The notes under the pieces are model-generated. The model worked only from the letters and a program-made list of their open reading frames with translations. It was not told the DNA's origin and ran no database searches. This document shows positions 11,462 through 19,639 of a stretch of DNA of 64,000 nt, one piece after another. Where the stretch lies: positions 11,808,697 to 11,872,696 of the forward strand of contig JAJEKV010000034.1 in the NCBI GenBank assembly GCA_021234155.1. The letters run 5' to 3'. The DNA is from Isoetes taiwanensis (taxonomy: Eukaryota; Streptophyta; Lycopodiopsida; Isoetales; Isoetaceae). The translations under genes were made by a program, and so were the position numbers. Within the stretch, counting starts at the first letter, position 1; every line of letters begins with the position of its first letter.

Positions 11462-12743
11462 CTAGAAACTCATCACATTGAGTAATCTTGTGGAGTATAA
11501 GTTGGTGGATTTAGAGCGATCTTGATTATAAAGGCACTTAAGAGCATCATCATCTACTATTATGATGTCCTCTTTCTTTTGAATGCCAAGCTGATCCATC
11601 ATAATATCAAGATGTTTCACGAAGACCGGTTTGCCATCCGGATCTCTTGGATGTGGAAACTTTATACACTTACTTTGGTCCCAAATCGTCACAAAGTCTC
11701 GATTCATGCCTGGTAACACCCTAAGTACTTCATCAACATTTCTGCGTTCCATTGAGGACCAGATGGCAACTCGAAACAATCTGAACGCCTCATTCATCAT
11801 ATCTTCTAAGTGTGGACGAGGATAGATCCACTTAGGGTCAATTCCCACTGGGGGTTAAGTTAGGTTAAATGTGACAAATAACGAAAACTTGCTTTCACAC
11901 TAGCACTTAATTTACTAGCAGTTAAGTTAGGATTTGGTTAAATTTTAACTATGGTTAACTTAACAAGGTCACTTTCATACTGAGAGTAGTTAAGTTAAGT
12001 TTAATTAAATTTTTAGCTGGACCCCTTATTTTAAACTAGAAATTAAGTGACCTAGGAGAGGTACACTTAACTCAGTTAAGCACTAACTTAACCTAACTTT
12101 TAAGTGAGAAAGGCTTAACATTATAGTTAGGTTATTTATATTTTATATGAAAATGCATATTTCTTGTTGCCTCTTTCAACATCTAGGAATATGCATCTTC
12201 GTAATATTTAGTGTATAGTTATATTTTATTTTATAGCTTATCCAACAATTGCTCAGGATTTTCACTATGAAAGGATCCCTGTTTCTAACAAATAGTTGCA
12301 AAGTCTAGCACTACATTTCTGTTAACCTTAGGTGCATTTTCATTAGTGTGCATTGTTGGTAGTTGGCATTAATTGTTTTTGCCAACAAAACTCTCTTTAA
12401 CTTAACATAAATGCTTAACTGGCAGTGTGAAACAAGCTTAATTAATGCTAACCTAACTTAATGCTTTAACTATTAGTGTGAATCATCAACTCAAGCTTTA
12501 ATTCAACTTTTTAATTCTAATTTAACCATCTCAATGGAAAAGTAGAAATTTTTTTCTAGTTAGATTAAGAGATAACCAAGTAGTTTGGTAACTTAACTTA
12601 ATGGCGAGTGGGAAGTGACCCTTAATATTCGATTCTAGAGGGACTTGCTCGAAGTCATCCCTGTTAATAAGCTTCTTAGGAAACATTTTACAGAGGACAC
12701 CATTCAGATCGAAGAAAAATGATTTTGTCTGGCGGGTGAGCCA
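11462..12743 (-). pseudogene. NIF/FCP1-like HAD phosphatase domain, split by a Tourist-like element
   Basis: The first half (12743-12625) reads 'QTKSFFFDLNGVLCKMFP', where D-L-N-G-V is HAD motif I in the form used by plant NIF-domain proteins (nucleotides 12710-12696). The second half (11831-11462) reads 'WIYPRPHLEDMMNEAF', 'VAIWSSMERRNVDEVL', 'IWDQSKC', 'KPVFVKHL' and 'IIIVDDDALKCLYN'. These match motif II (I-W-S-S), the motif III lysine region and motif IV (V-D-D-D, 11557-11546). The family removes phosphate from protein serine/threonine, classically the RNA polymerase II tail, but the substrate here is unknown. Motif I is D-x-N-G rather than the catalytic D-x-D-G/T, as in some plant homologues, so activity is doubtful. 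A 787-bp insertion separates the halves. Across the empty site the frame is continuous. Confidence 0.72.
11835..12621. mobile_element. PIF/Harbinger (Tourist-like) element, 787 bp, in the NIF domain
   Basis: The left terminus GGGTCAATTCCCACT and the right terminus, read inverted as GGGTCACTTCCCACT, form terminal inverted repeats that remain similar for about 37 bp ('ttaagttaggtta' against 'ttaagttaagtta'). The trinucleotide TTA flanks both ends (11832-11834 and 12622-12624), the usual target duplication of the PIF/Harbinger superfamily. The interior is AT-rich with repeated 'ttaagttaggtt' words and has no transposase, so it is non-autonomous. The insertion with its duplication adds 790 bp (one base more than a multiple of three), which shifts the host frame. 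Confidence 0.88.
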
Positions 12744-12849
12744 CTGAACCATGGAAAACAAAGAGTTAGCCATGCAAAAGTGATGCAATAATACCGCATG
12801 CGGCGTTTTGTCCGTCATATAGCTATATATCGCGCCTGGCGTGAATTAC
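12744..12849 (-). other. Possible short intron bearing the palindromic CGCCTGGCG word
   Basis: Read on the minus strand, the acidic block ends GATGAAAG followed by GTAATTCACGCCAGGCGCG, a plausible splice donor. About 100 bp later CCATGGTTCAG precedes TGGCTCACC, which opens the NIF frame. The GT and AG fit a 106-bp intron, but the phase does not match the two flanking frames exactly. Either another site is used or a base has been lost. The intron begins directly with the palindromic word that recurs in this region. Confidence 0.4.
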
Positions 12850-13587
12850 CTTTCATCATCGCCGTCATCCCCAGCAGTCATAGCGTCTACTTCACTCCCT
12901 GGATGCTTGCTGCCAGAAGCATCAACTCCACGGTTTAGTTCGGACACGTTCTCTTCTATGAAAGCTACCTTCCTAACCTCAGTGGTTGCACTTGAGCTTG
13001 CATGATCATCCTGGCTGGTATCAGGAACTACCGCAGTCGTACCCTTAAGCTGGACATTACCAGTTGCAATGTTATCAAGCATGGACTTCATATTTTTCTC
13101 CATGATCTCACGTTCTCGTGCTAGCAATGCGGCCTTCTCCTCGGGGGTTGCATTGCTTTTTGGACATTCTGGAGTTGCACTTGGAGGCTTTTGTGAACTA
13201 GTAGTCTGCTTCTGCCCTTTGTAAGGTACCAAAGCCAACGGGTTTTTATCTTTGACAGGACCCCAATCAGCCGTGGCTAGTACCTTTTCAAAAAACACTT
13301 AAACATCTTCTTGATGTCTTCAGGGCTTCTCTACCAATATACCCTCCAACATGTAATTCACAACAAGTGGTATCAAGTGGTGCAAATGCCTCAACAAGAT
13401 AGCTTGCCAGATTGATTGCAAACCCATGTTTATTCAAGGGCCCCTTTTCTTTTGTCAGCAATTCCAGAGTGATGTCTTTCCGGTAGAGGTTAGGAACATC
13501 AAATTCCTCGCTTTCATTTGCTTCATCCTCATCATCTGCTTTGTAGAAGACATTTTTCAAGTTGGGTTCATCCAAAACCACTGCCAT
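12846..13587 (-). pseudogene. Coding block with acidic patches of the minus-strand gene, frameshifted once
   Basis: From 13587 the frame reads 'MAVVLDEPNLKNVFYKADDEDEAN' (in part) and runs to 'YIGREALK'. There a one-base deletion in what would be AAGGACATC shifts the frame. Restoring it would give 'LKDIKKMFKCFFEKVLATADWG', quoted here in part, and continue into the second frame (13298-12846) ending 'GDDGDDER'. The protein has acidic patches near both ends, a Ser/Thr/Pro-rich middle ('TTSSQKPPSATPE') and a short predicted helix ('EEKAALLAREREIMEKNMK'). No family was recognised. The good continuity across a single indel suggests fairly recent inactivation or a sequence error. Confidence 0.5.
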
Positions 13588-14111
13588 TGCACCTTTTCAC
13601 GATGCCCCTTTGCTCTTAGTTTACCTCATAGTTAGTCATCTCGGCACAAAGGGATATCATTATGAAGATTATACAAAGCGCTTTTAAAAGCTGCATCCTC
13701 AAATCGGTATCCTTTGTCTCAAAGAGAACCTTCCCTAACGACCTTTAGGCATTCCAAGTCGTATGAAGCTACCAAAGCATGCATATGAGGGCTCTCCTTG
13801 GGGGCATATGATGACAATAGTAAAAACTTACGAGTTGTTAAGCCTATCGGCTACTAAAAAACTGTTGTACTCTGTTGAGTCATCCCCTTCTCTCCTTTTG
13901 CAGATCCTTTATCCAATACAAGCAAAATATTACGAGGGCCTATTGTTGTATCGGGTAGGAGACCTTTATAACCGATGAGACCAGGTGTTGGGAGTGCGGG
14001 TAAGTCACCACCAACATCTTTCAGCGAGAAATTCCTTCGACCAAAAGATGTATTTCTTGATGTCATCAGCCGAACCGCCATACTTGTCTAGCGGGCCGAG
14101 TTGGAACAATG

Positions 14112-14698
14112 TTACATCACCAAATAACTTACGAAGTTCTTCACCAAGCTACCTTCATAACTTCGCATGTTCTTTATATGAGTGCAACAATCAATGAAGG
14201 ACATTTTGTCGTGCTTGAAGAAGCCTTCTTGTCTGCAAACTTCTTTGTTTATGCATTGATTTAACAATAGAATGATTTCATCATCTTGAAGGCCACATAC
14301 TTTCCTCATCTCGGTAGTCTTCGGATCAAATATTGAAGTATCTTGAGGAGGCACTCTTCCCATTGGAGTCTGGTAGGTTTGTTTACGAGCATAAGCATCC
14401 CGAACTTCGTTCCCTCCGCCCGACTTAGTCTTTAGCGAAGATGATCTTGTGAGGCATCTGTGGGACCTCTGGAAAGGCTGCTTCATCACGTCTCGCTGCT
14501 TCCTCCCCAGTTTTTTTTCCTGTTTTTTTTGCCCTTGGTTTCTTATCTTGGATGATAGTCTGAGCCAAGGTCTTTTTCAATGCCTTAAACTCCTCAGACT
14601 TCGTTCCTCTCTGTTTTGTTTGCAGGGGTCTTCCATACTCTATCCATTGCTGGCGGGCATGACGGAGTTGTTCCACATAAGGGCTGCACGAATAAGGA
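14112..14698 (-). pseudogene. Lysine-rich and helical coding blocks of the minus-strand gene
   Basis: After a likely acceptor (TTATTCGTGCAG) the frame reads 'PYVEQLRHARQQWIEYGRP' and a basic stretch 'QDKKPRAKKTGKKTGEEAA' that could be a nuclear localisation signal (14698-14425). A frame change leads into 'SSLKTKSGGGNEVRDAYARK', then 'TTEMRKVCGLQDDEIILLLN' and 'FFKHDKMSFIDCC' (to about 14112). A further frame continues below 14112 with 'LGPLDKYGGSADDIKKYIFW'. No domain was recognised. The blocks sit between the DGQHS block and the block with acidic patches, on the same strand. Confidence 0.45.
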
Positions 14699-14791
14699 AA
14701 GCATGTCAGCCAATATAAGCAGGTTATACGAAAATGAACCGCTTTTTAGATCAAGCAAACAGGATAATCAGGAAACGACAAAGCCAAGCGT

Positions 14792-14860
14792 GCCAATTCG
14801 CGCCTGGCGTGTATTCATGCTGACAATTCGCGGATGAATACATGCCAGGCACGAATTGGC
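14792..14860. repeat. 69-bp near-perfect palindrome
   Basis: The left half begins GCCAATTCGCGCCTGGCGTG and the right half ends with its near-exact reverse complement (…CATGCCAGGCACGAATTGGC). The centre is near 14826. It could form a long hairpin or cruciform. It is the best-formed unit of a cluster that continues to about 15125. Confidence 0.85.
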
Positions 14861-15125
14861 AGTGTACTGCCTGATAAAAACGCTTTTGGCGTGTATTCAG
14901 CTGGTAATTCGCGCCTGGCGAAAATTGGGTGCATGATGCAGCGCTGGCGTTTTGATCGAGGCGATATTCTGCGGCATGTATTCATCCGTGTGGCGGATGA
15001 ATATATGCCGGCGAGAATTAACGATGTCTTACTGATCAAAAGCGCTTGACGGCGTACTCATCAACCGGCGAATGGCGGCATGGATACACGCCCGGTGCGA
15101 ATTGGCACACCTGGACACACGCCAG
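14861..15125. repeat. Cluster of diverged CGCCTGGCG palindromic words
   Basis: Further related words occur after the 69-bp palindrome, including TTCGCGCCTGGCGAAAATT (near 14908), CACGCCCGGTGCGAATTGG (near 15088) and CACGCCAGACC (near 15119), with 'gtgtattcagctgg' or 'gatgaatatatgcc' linkers between them. Spacing is irregular (roughly 45-90 bp). Confidence 0.6.
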
Positions 15126-15183
15126 ACCTAGTCTACTACTGTTATTCCTCCTTGATATATCTGGCTCTATTCCACCTAATATA

Positions 15184-15562
15184 CTAACCTTTTATAAAGA
15201 AAGACTTCGCCCATTTAAGTTCAATGTCACTAATCTCGCGGGTCCTCTGCGGGGGGGTATGGGGGCTTAAAAACCGACACCTCATGTGGTTGTAATGTAG
15301 CTTGAATACATTGTTTGTCTGTTTGCTTAGCACGGTTGGATAGGGATCGTTGTGCCTCAATAGAATGCTGTCCGTCAATAATAAGGAAGCATACATTAGG
15401 GTTCTCCACTGTAAGCTCCTCTAGTGTAGTCCACTGGAGTGGAGCATCCTTTTTTCTATCCCAAGGAAGCACGTCTGCTGGCATAGGAACTTGGCCTGGA
15501 TTCCTCACCATCGCCCTCAAGATTTCTCTAGCATGCTCGGGGATCATACCTCCTGCTAACAA
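15184..15562 (-). pseudogene. Coding block with DGQHS motif (ParB/sulfiredoxin-like)
   Basis: The frame from 15562 contains 'CFLIIDGQHSIEAQRSL', with D-G-Q-H-S at nucleotides 15376-15362. A hydrophobic strand followed by D-G-[QH]-H and a helix with E-A is the signature of ParB N-terminal/sulfiredoxin-like and DGQHR domains, which include DNA-binding NTPases and nucleases. The preceding helix 'EHAREILRAMVRNPGQ' also fits. A one-base shift in a C-run near 15250 moves the reading into 'ISDIELKWAKSFFIK', which ends at a likely splice donor. The function is inferred only from this motif, and other folds can show it by chance. The protein downstream carries a HAD phosphatase domain. Confidence 0.5.
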
Positions 15563-15691
15563 GACTTGACTTATGTGATCTCACGGATGGTCAACATGGA
15601 TGGGATGTGTAAAAGATTGGCCAAGTGGGTAGTTATGCGCATACTTGACTAGCCTACTCATTGCCTCCGGTGCGATTTCTTTTTGGTCATT

Positions 15692-16385
15692 TTACGCCAA
15701 AATGCCATCAAGCTGACTGCGGTTGGGATGTCCTTTCCTAAGTCCGGCAATCTTAGTTACATCCACGATATCATTTTGATGCTTCAACTCTTCGGATAGT
15801 AACTTGGAGAAGGTCCTGCATAAAGCTCTCCTCACTGCGGACACCCCTTCACTTATAGACATTGGGTGAGTGAGCGATATTTTGAGGCCATCCATACTTG
15901 AAACATGACTCAGCACTCACGTCCTTCTTCATCAGACCATCTTTGAAAGCAGTTGCCCTGGCATGTGTAAATCTGACGAGATCTTTCTTGTGGTTCTTCA
16001 CAACCTCCACTAGGAGTTGACAACATATGTCATCCTGCTCCTCACAAGTGATAAGAATATCGTTCTTCATAAGATCGGTCTCTTTCTTCCTGGAGTGTAA
16101 CACAAGATCCACCTTACCATTTGTTTTGCCTACATCAATATACCACTCTGCACTGTCATCCATCTTCTCCTCGGGGCATCGAGGATCTGTGTCTGCTTTC
16201 ATAATGGATCCGCTATCATCCATTGACAATGCATAGGATATTGCGTCCTCATTAGGCTTTCCCTTCTTCTGTGAGCTTGAACTCGCTGGAGTATCTTCTG
16301 AGCCTCTTGCTTTCTTAGGAGGAGATGTAGCAATTCAATCGGTTTTGTCTCTTCTTCCCTGCAAACGAGGGTGCAATACATGCTT
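15692..16385 (-). pseudogene. N-terminal coding block of the minus-strand gene
   Basis: After a plausible acceptor (CCCTCGTTTGCAG near 16370) one frame reads a basic, Ser-rich linker 'SPPKKARGSEDTPASSSSQK' followed by 'AISYALSMDDSGSIMK', 'EWYIDVGKTNGKVDLVLHSR' and 'DLVRFTHARATAFKDGLMKK' (to about 15910). A frameshift leads to 'ISEGVSAVRRALCRTFSKLL' and 'IAGLRKGHPNRSQLDG' (to 15692). One in-frame TGA occurs near 16340. No family was recognised. The continuity of sensible protein text over two frames marks it as a decayed real gene. Confidence 0.5.
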
Positions 16386-16782
16386 AGCGCGATTTCGAGT
16401 GGTCATCCATTACGGCGGGGCTAAACTTCTGAGAATGGCATCACGATCATAATTCTGAACATGCACTCAAAAGGCGTGACAATTACAGCAGGCCGAACAG
16501 TCACTCGAAGGCAGGCCAACTAAACACGGTCATACTAATTTACACACAGTTGGACAAATTATAGACAGAACAGTTAATCACGAGCAGGGGACATTAATTA
16601 TGCAAATGCAAATTTAAGTCACTGTTATAAAATTAATAGACAGGAGTATGAGCAGCTATAGAAATGATAGATAGGAGTATGAGCAGCTATAGAAATTTAA
16701 GGCAACTTTACTGAAATAATAGACGAGGAGTATAGGCGGAAGATTTATTGGCCGATAAACCTGAGCAAACCGCGCACACTAA

Positions 16783-16971
16783 TCAGAGCAATGAACAGAA
16801 GCCTATAAACACTTGAACAATACTGATCTTGAGCAGCTTCTCTCGTGGCTCGGCCTGAGTTTGGAGCAGCACGACCTTTGGGCGGCATCTTCGCGATGAT
16901 CTTGAGCGCCTCGGAGTTCTTGAGTTCTTGAGCGCCTCGGAGTTCTTGAGCGTCTCGGAGCAAGTCTGCAA
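16783..16971 (-). pseudogene. First exon region and start (MPPKGRA...) of the minus-strand gene
   Basis: The candidate start ATG at 16889 gives 'MPPKGRAAPNSGRATREAAQ' and then a possible donor (CA|GTATTG) near 16828. Upstream, the transcript side carries a repeated word 'gcgctcaagaactc' (16900-16960), so translation could alternatively begin further upstream. The start choice is weak and based on the compact basic N-terminus typical of nuclear proteins. Confidence 0.35.
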
Positions 16972-17057
16972 TCAAAAAGCAAGAAATGAAATTCAAAAAC
17001 TTATATAGATTTCTATAAAGCCGAGTCGGTCGGCTTTAGATCGACGGGTTTCATTCA

Positions 17058-17190
17058 GATCGACTTTTGATCGACGGTCCGATAGAAGCGAGCAGTTATC
17101 TAGATTTCGCGGATCGACTCTTAATCGACGGTCCGATAGAAGGGAGCGGTTATTTAAATTTCGCAGATCGACTTTTAATCGACAGTCAGC
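17058..17190. repeat. 54-bp tandem repeat in a divergent intergenic spacer
   Basis: GATCGACT[TC]TT[AG]ATCGAC recurs at 17058, 17112 and 17166, an exact 54-bp period, each followed by 'ggtccgatagaag' in the first two copies. Another partial copy of GATCGAC precedes at 17040. The array lies between the divergently oriented minus-strand gene (start 16889) and the plus-strand frame from 17323, so it could act as a shared regulatory region. Confidence 0.75.
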
Positions 17191-17322
17191 AATCTTACGA
17201 TTGGGCCTAATGGATGGGACGCGATTGTACGAGCATTAAATGGCTCTACGACCGCCGTATTGTGAAATCCCATAATTAGATTTCACTCAGCCGGTAAAAA
17301 AGCAGTACAATTAACGGATAAT

Positions 17323-17825
17323 TTGAAACTACCACCTAATCTTGCCGCCAGCCTTTCTTGTCATTCGAACTCGAAAGAACTGGGAAGAACAGGAAGAACT
17401 CGAAAGAACTCGGAAGAACTAGGAAGAAGCCGGCGCCTGAGCGATGTCGAGCGCCTTCATGTAAGTTCATATACTCTTCCAGATCCCAAGCTCCAAATTA
17501 ATCCCATAATCTTGCGAGATTGAACAGCGTTGGAGAAGAATGTTACATGCTGACGACGAATTTGAAGAGGAGGGTAAATTGCAAGATAGAATCAGTCGAT
17601 CCGGAAGCAGTATGCCATGGAGTTCCTCTTGGAAATGATCATGTGAAGATCCTAGTAACCAGCTGCCATTTCAACGACGAAGCATTACCCAGAAGGCATC
17701 CTGATGGAGACACAGTGGGTGAAAGCATCGGAACCTTTGTTGCATGGCCAATAATTCGCTTAAAGAAGGTGAGTTTCATTTTCTTGGAAGAAATAGAGGA
17801 AGATACATCAAAAAAAGTAGATTGA
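17323..17825 (+). pseudogene. DUF8039-like transposon-associated protein fragment
   Basis: The second half reads 'ECYMLTTNLKRRV', then 'AVCHGVPLGNDHVKILV' and 'DTVGESIGTFVAWP'. The pattern C-x-L ... H-G-x-P-L ... G-S/T-F-V-A-W-P is that of DUF8039, a small domain common in proteins of plant En/Spm-type elements. The first part (17323-17520) has repeated Glu-Leu/Arg words ('SKELGRTGRTRKNSEELG') from a short DNA repeat. The two parts are separated by a stop and a frame change, possibly an exon junction. The DUF8039 match is from memory of the family pattern and is moderately secure. Confidence 0.5.
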
Positions 17826-18540
17826 GTGCTTATACTAAGATGCACAAGATGATTCTGTCATACGTATGAAATTAAAACGCTTGCATACCAGACCATTCAT
17901 TCAAAATTTCAAAACTATAAGGCTGCCGGGACCCGGACCATTCGGGAATTTAAAAAACACTAGACACTCTTTACATTGTTTTAATTACATGCATGTGTTA
18001 TTCATCGTGTGTTGTTCCTCGGTAATCTCAAATCTTTGGCACACTAGTCTCAAATCTTTGTTGTAACAAGATAAGGCGGCACACAAGAATCGGCAAATAA
18101 GATGGTGCGACTATTGGGATATTACCCAAAATGGCCGAAGTGCGCAAGTCTCATTCTCGGTGAGCATTCTCCATTTCAAGCCCCTCGAGCCGACACAACT
18201 CATTGAATAAGCCTATGCTTGTAGCCTATCTTGTACGGGGAGGAACTTCGGTTGAATCTGGCGCCCGGGCGTATGTTGATTGAATCTGGCGCCCGGTAGC
18301 GATTCATAAATCTGTAAGTTAGAGAGAAAAAACAAATTAGTGATTTCACGCCACGAGCGAATACCATTCATTTGTAATTTAAATGCACTACTGGCATTAG
18401 TAGAAGTCTTTTGAATTGTAAACTCATTTAATGCATTAATAAAATTAGCAGGTCTTTGTTAGGAAATATTAAGATACGAAAGCTAGTTCTTTGTATGCAA
18501 TTCCATGCATCGTGTATCATGTATTAATACTTTAAAAGCG
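17826..18540. other. Gene-free spacer with a 28-bp duplication
   Basis: TTGAATCTGGCGCCCG occurs at 18252 and again at 18280. The rest is AT-rich with no recognisable frame. Confidence 0.4.
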
Positions 18541-18542
18541 AT

Positions 18543-18830
18543 CTTGTAATTTCTTGAAGGCTGCTTTGAATTAAAACTCTTTCTCAATTTTGAGAGAGCT
18601 GAAATCACACCAGGCGCGAAATATATTTGTGTGCAAAATGTTTAAATTGTACAGGTCAAATACACGCCTGGCATGAATTGCATAAAGCTAATTTCTGTAT
18701 GCAATTCACGCAGGCGTGTATTGGACTACAATTTACCTATTTCGCGCCTGGCGTGATTTCAGTTCAGCTCTCTCAAAATTAAGAATGAAAGAGCCAGAAT
18801 TCAAAACAGCTTCTGAAGAAATTACAGTTC
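18543..18830. mobile_element. Foldback element (~290 bp) with long imperfect inverted arms
   Basis: The left arm ('cttgtaatttctt...gaattaaaactctttctc...ttttgagagagctgaaatcac') is matched in reverse complement by the right arm ('gtgatttcagttcagctctc...gaattcaaaacagcttct...aagaaattacag'), each about 140 bp. Within each arm lie CACCAGGCGCGAAAT and ACACGCCTGGCATGAATTGC or their complements, so the palindromic word of the neighbouring gene is part of this element. No target duplication could be fixed, and weaker symmetry may extend outward. No coding capacity. Confidence 0.8.
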
Positions 18831-19078
18831 TGCTTTCAAGTTAGAGTTGACACTAAAGAAACATATTGCAGTCATTAAATCCTTGTATTGCCATTGAAAA
18901 ATTTTACATAAAGTCTTTTATGAGAGTTGCCCAGCTCTGTGTTACAAAATTACAAAAGTTCTAGGTAGTTTAAGGAGATGCCTAGCTCCATTCATAATCA
19001 TCATTTGAGGCCTTTTTTGGAGATACTCAGCTCGCTTTTCTGAACCAAAAACCTAATAACAAAAAACAAAAAACAAAT
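18831..19078. other. Short gene-free stretch downstream of the minus-strand acidic-tail ORF
   Basis: No feature was recognised apart from AT-rich sequence. It would be the 3' flank of the minus-strand frame ending at 19079. Confidence 0.3.
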
Positions 19079-19545
19079 TCAGCCCTCTGCCTCCTCCTCC
19101 TCCTCCTCCTCTTCTTCCTCTGAGCTTTCATCTGCCATCTCTTCAAGGATGGCTTCTGCAATAACTTCATCATCGGAGGAGGAAAGGGCGTCCATTATAA
19201 TATGCTTCTTCTCTTCCTCCAATTCTTCTCGCCACTCCTCATCTGCTTCCTCCATTTCTTCTTCTTTTTGAACCTCTTCTCCATCTCTTCATCAGAATCT
19301 GCTGGTGTATGGGGGGACTCAGGGCTGCTAGTGCTGGTGTTGAGATACTCCTTTCCCGGGCGAAGCTTACCCTGAAGAAACAAGTCCTCGCATTCATCTG
19401 GTCTATGGTGTGGAAGGCAGCCACAGAGGCATCTGTGGGATGGGGGAATGGATTTCTTGATCACTTTTTTGATCTCCCTCTTCGCCTCACGGAGGCGAGT
19501 CCGGCGGGATGGAGCGGGACAAAGCCGGGCAGCATGGCTCACCAT
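19079..19545 (-). pseudogene. Basic N-terminus/acidic C-terminus protein, frameshifted
   Basis: An ATG in good context (accATGGtg) at 19545 starts 'MVSHAARLCPAPSRRTRLRE' and a basic helix 'AKREIKKVIKKS'. A cysteine/histidine cluster 'CLCGCLPHHRPDEC' follows, which could bind a metal. At about 19255-19270 a frame change joins it to a long Glu-rich C-terminus: 'EEMEEADEEWREELEEEKK', then 'IIMDALSSSDDEVIAEAILE', ending in a Glu run and 'AEG' before TGA at 19079-19081. The acidic tail is free of stops for about 60 codons, so the shift is recent or an error. No family was recognised. It may be an accessory protein of a transposon. Confidence 0.5.
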
Positions 19546-19639
19546 GGTAAGGAAGAAAATGCAGGGCGCTAGAAGAAAGAAAGGATGGGCGGTTGAAGGA
19601 ATGGAGGGTTTCATGCAAGATATAGTAGTTGCATGCAAG

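Larger units (their letters stand above)
14699..15197 (-). other. Probable intron carrying the palindromic repeat cluster
   Basis: On the minus strand AAAAG is followed by GTTAGTATATTAGG (donor near 15197), and the next coding block is preceded by TTATTCGTGCAG (acceptor near 14699). The enclosed ~500 bp lacks coding sequence and contains at least five versions of the CGCCTGGCG-type palindromic word. Confidence 0.45.
11462..16889 (-). pseudogene. Multi-exon gene or element remnant: DGQHS-motif region plus NIF/FCP1-like HAD phosphatase domain
   Basis: A chain of minus-strand coding blocks reads from an ATG at 16889 (MPPKGRAAPN...) to a stop at 11462. In order: an N-terminal short exon; a basic then mixed region (16385-15692); a block with DGQHS (15562-15184); a lysine-rich block (14676-14425); a helical-looking block (14489-14112); a block with acidic patches (13587-12846); and a HAD-type NIF domain (12743-12625 plus 11831-11462). 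Candidate introns include donor GTTAGT near 15197 with acceptor TCGTGCAG near 14699. Several single-base frameshifts (for example near 13310, 15250 and 15900) and one in-frame TGA near 16340 break it. Whether all blocks form one transcript is my inference from shared strand, order and plausible splice sites. The domain combination is not one I can assign to a named family. Confidence 0.55.

Noticed and set aside
14425-14837. Plus-strand frames antisense to the DGQHS gene (for example 14449-14718)
   Set aside because: Shadow frames of the lysine-rich minus-strand block. Composition (Phe/Cys/Leu-rich) is the expected antisense of Lys/Glu-rich coding sequence.
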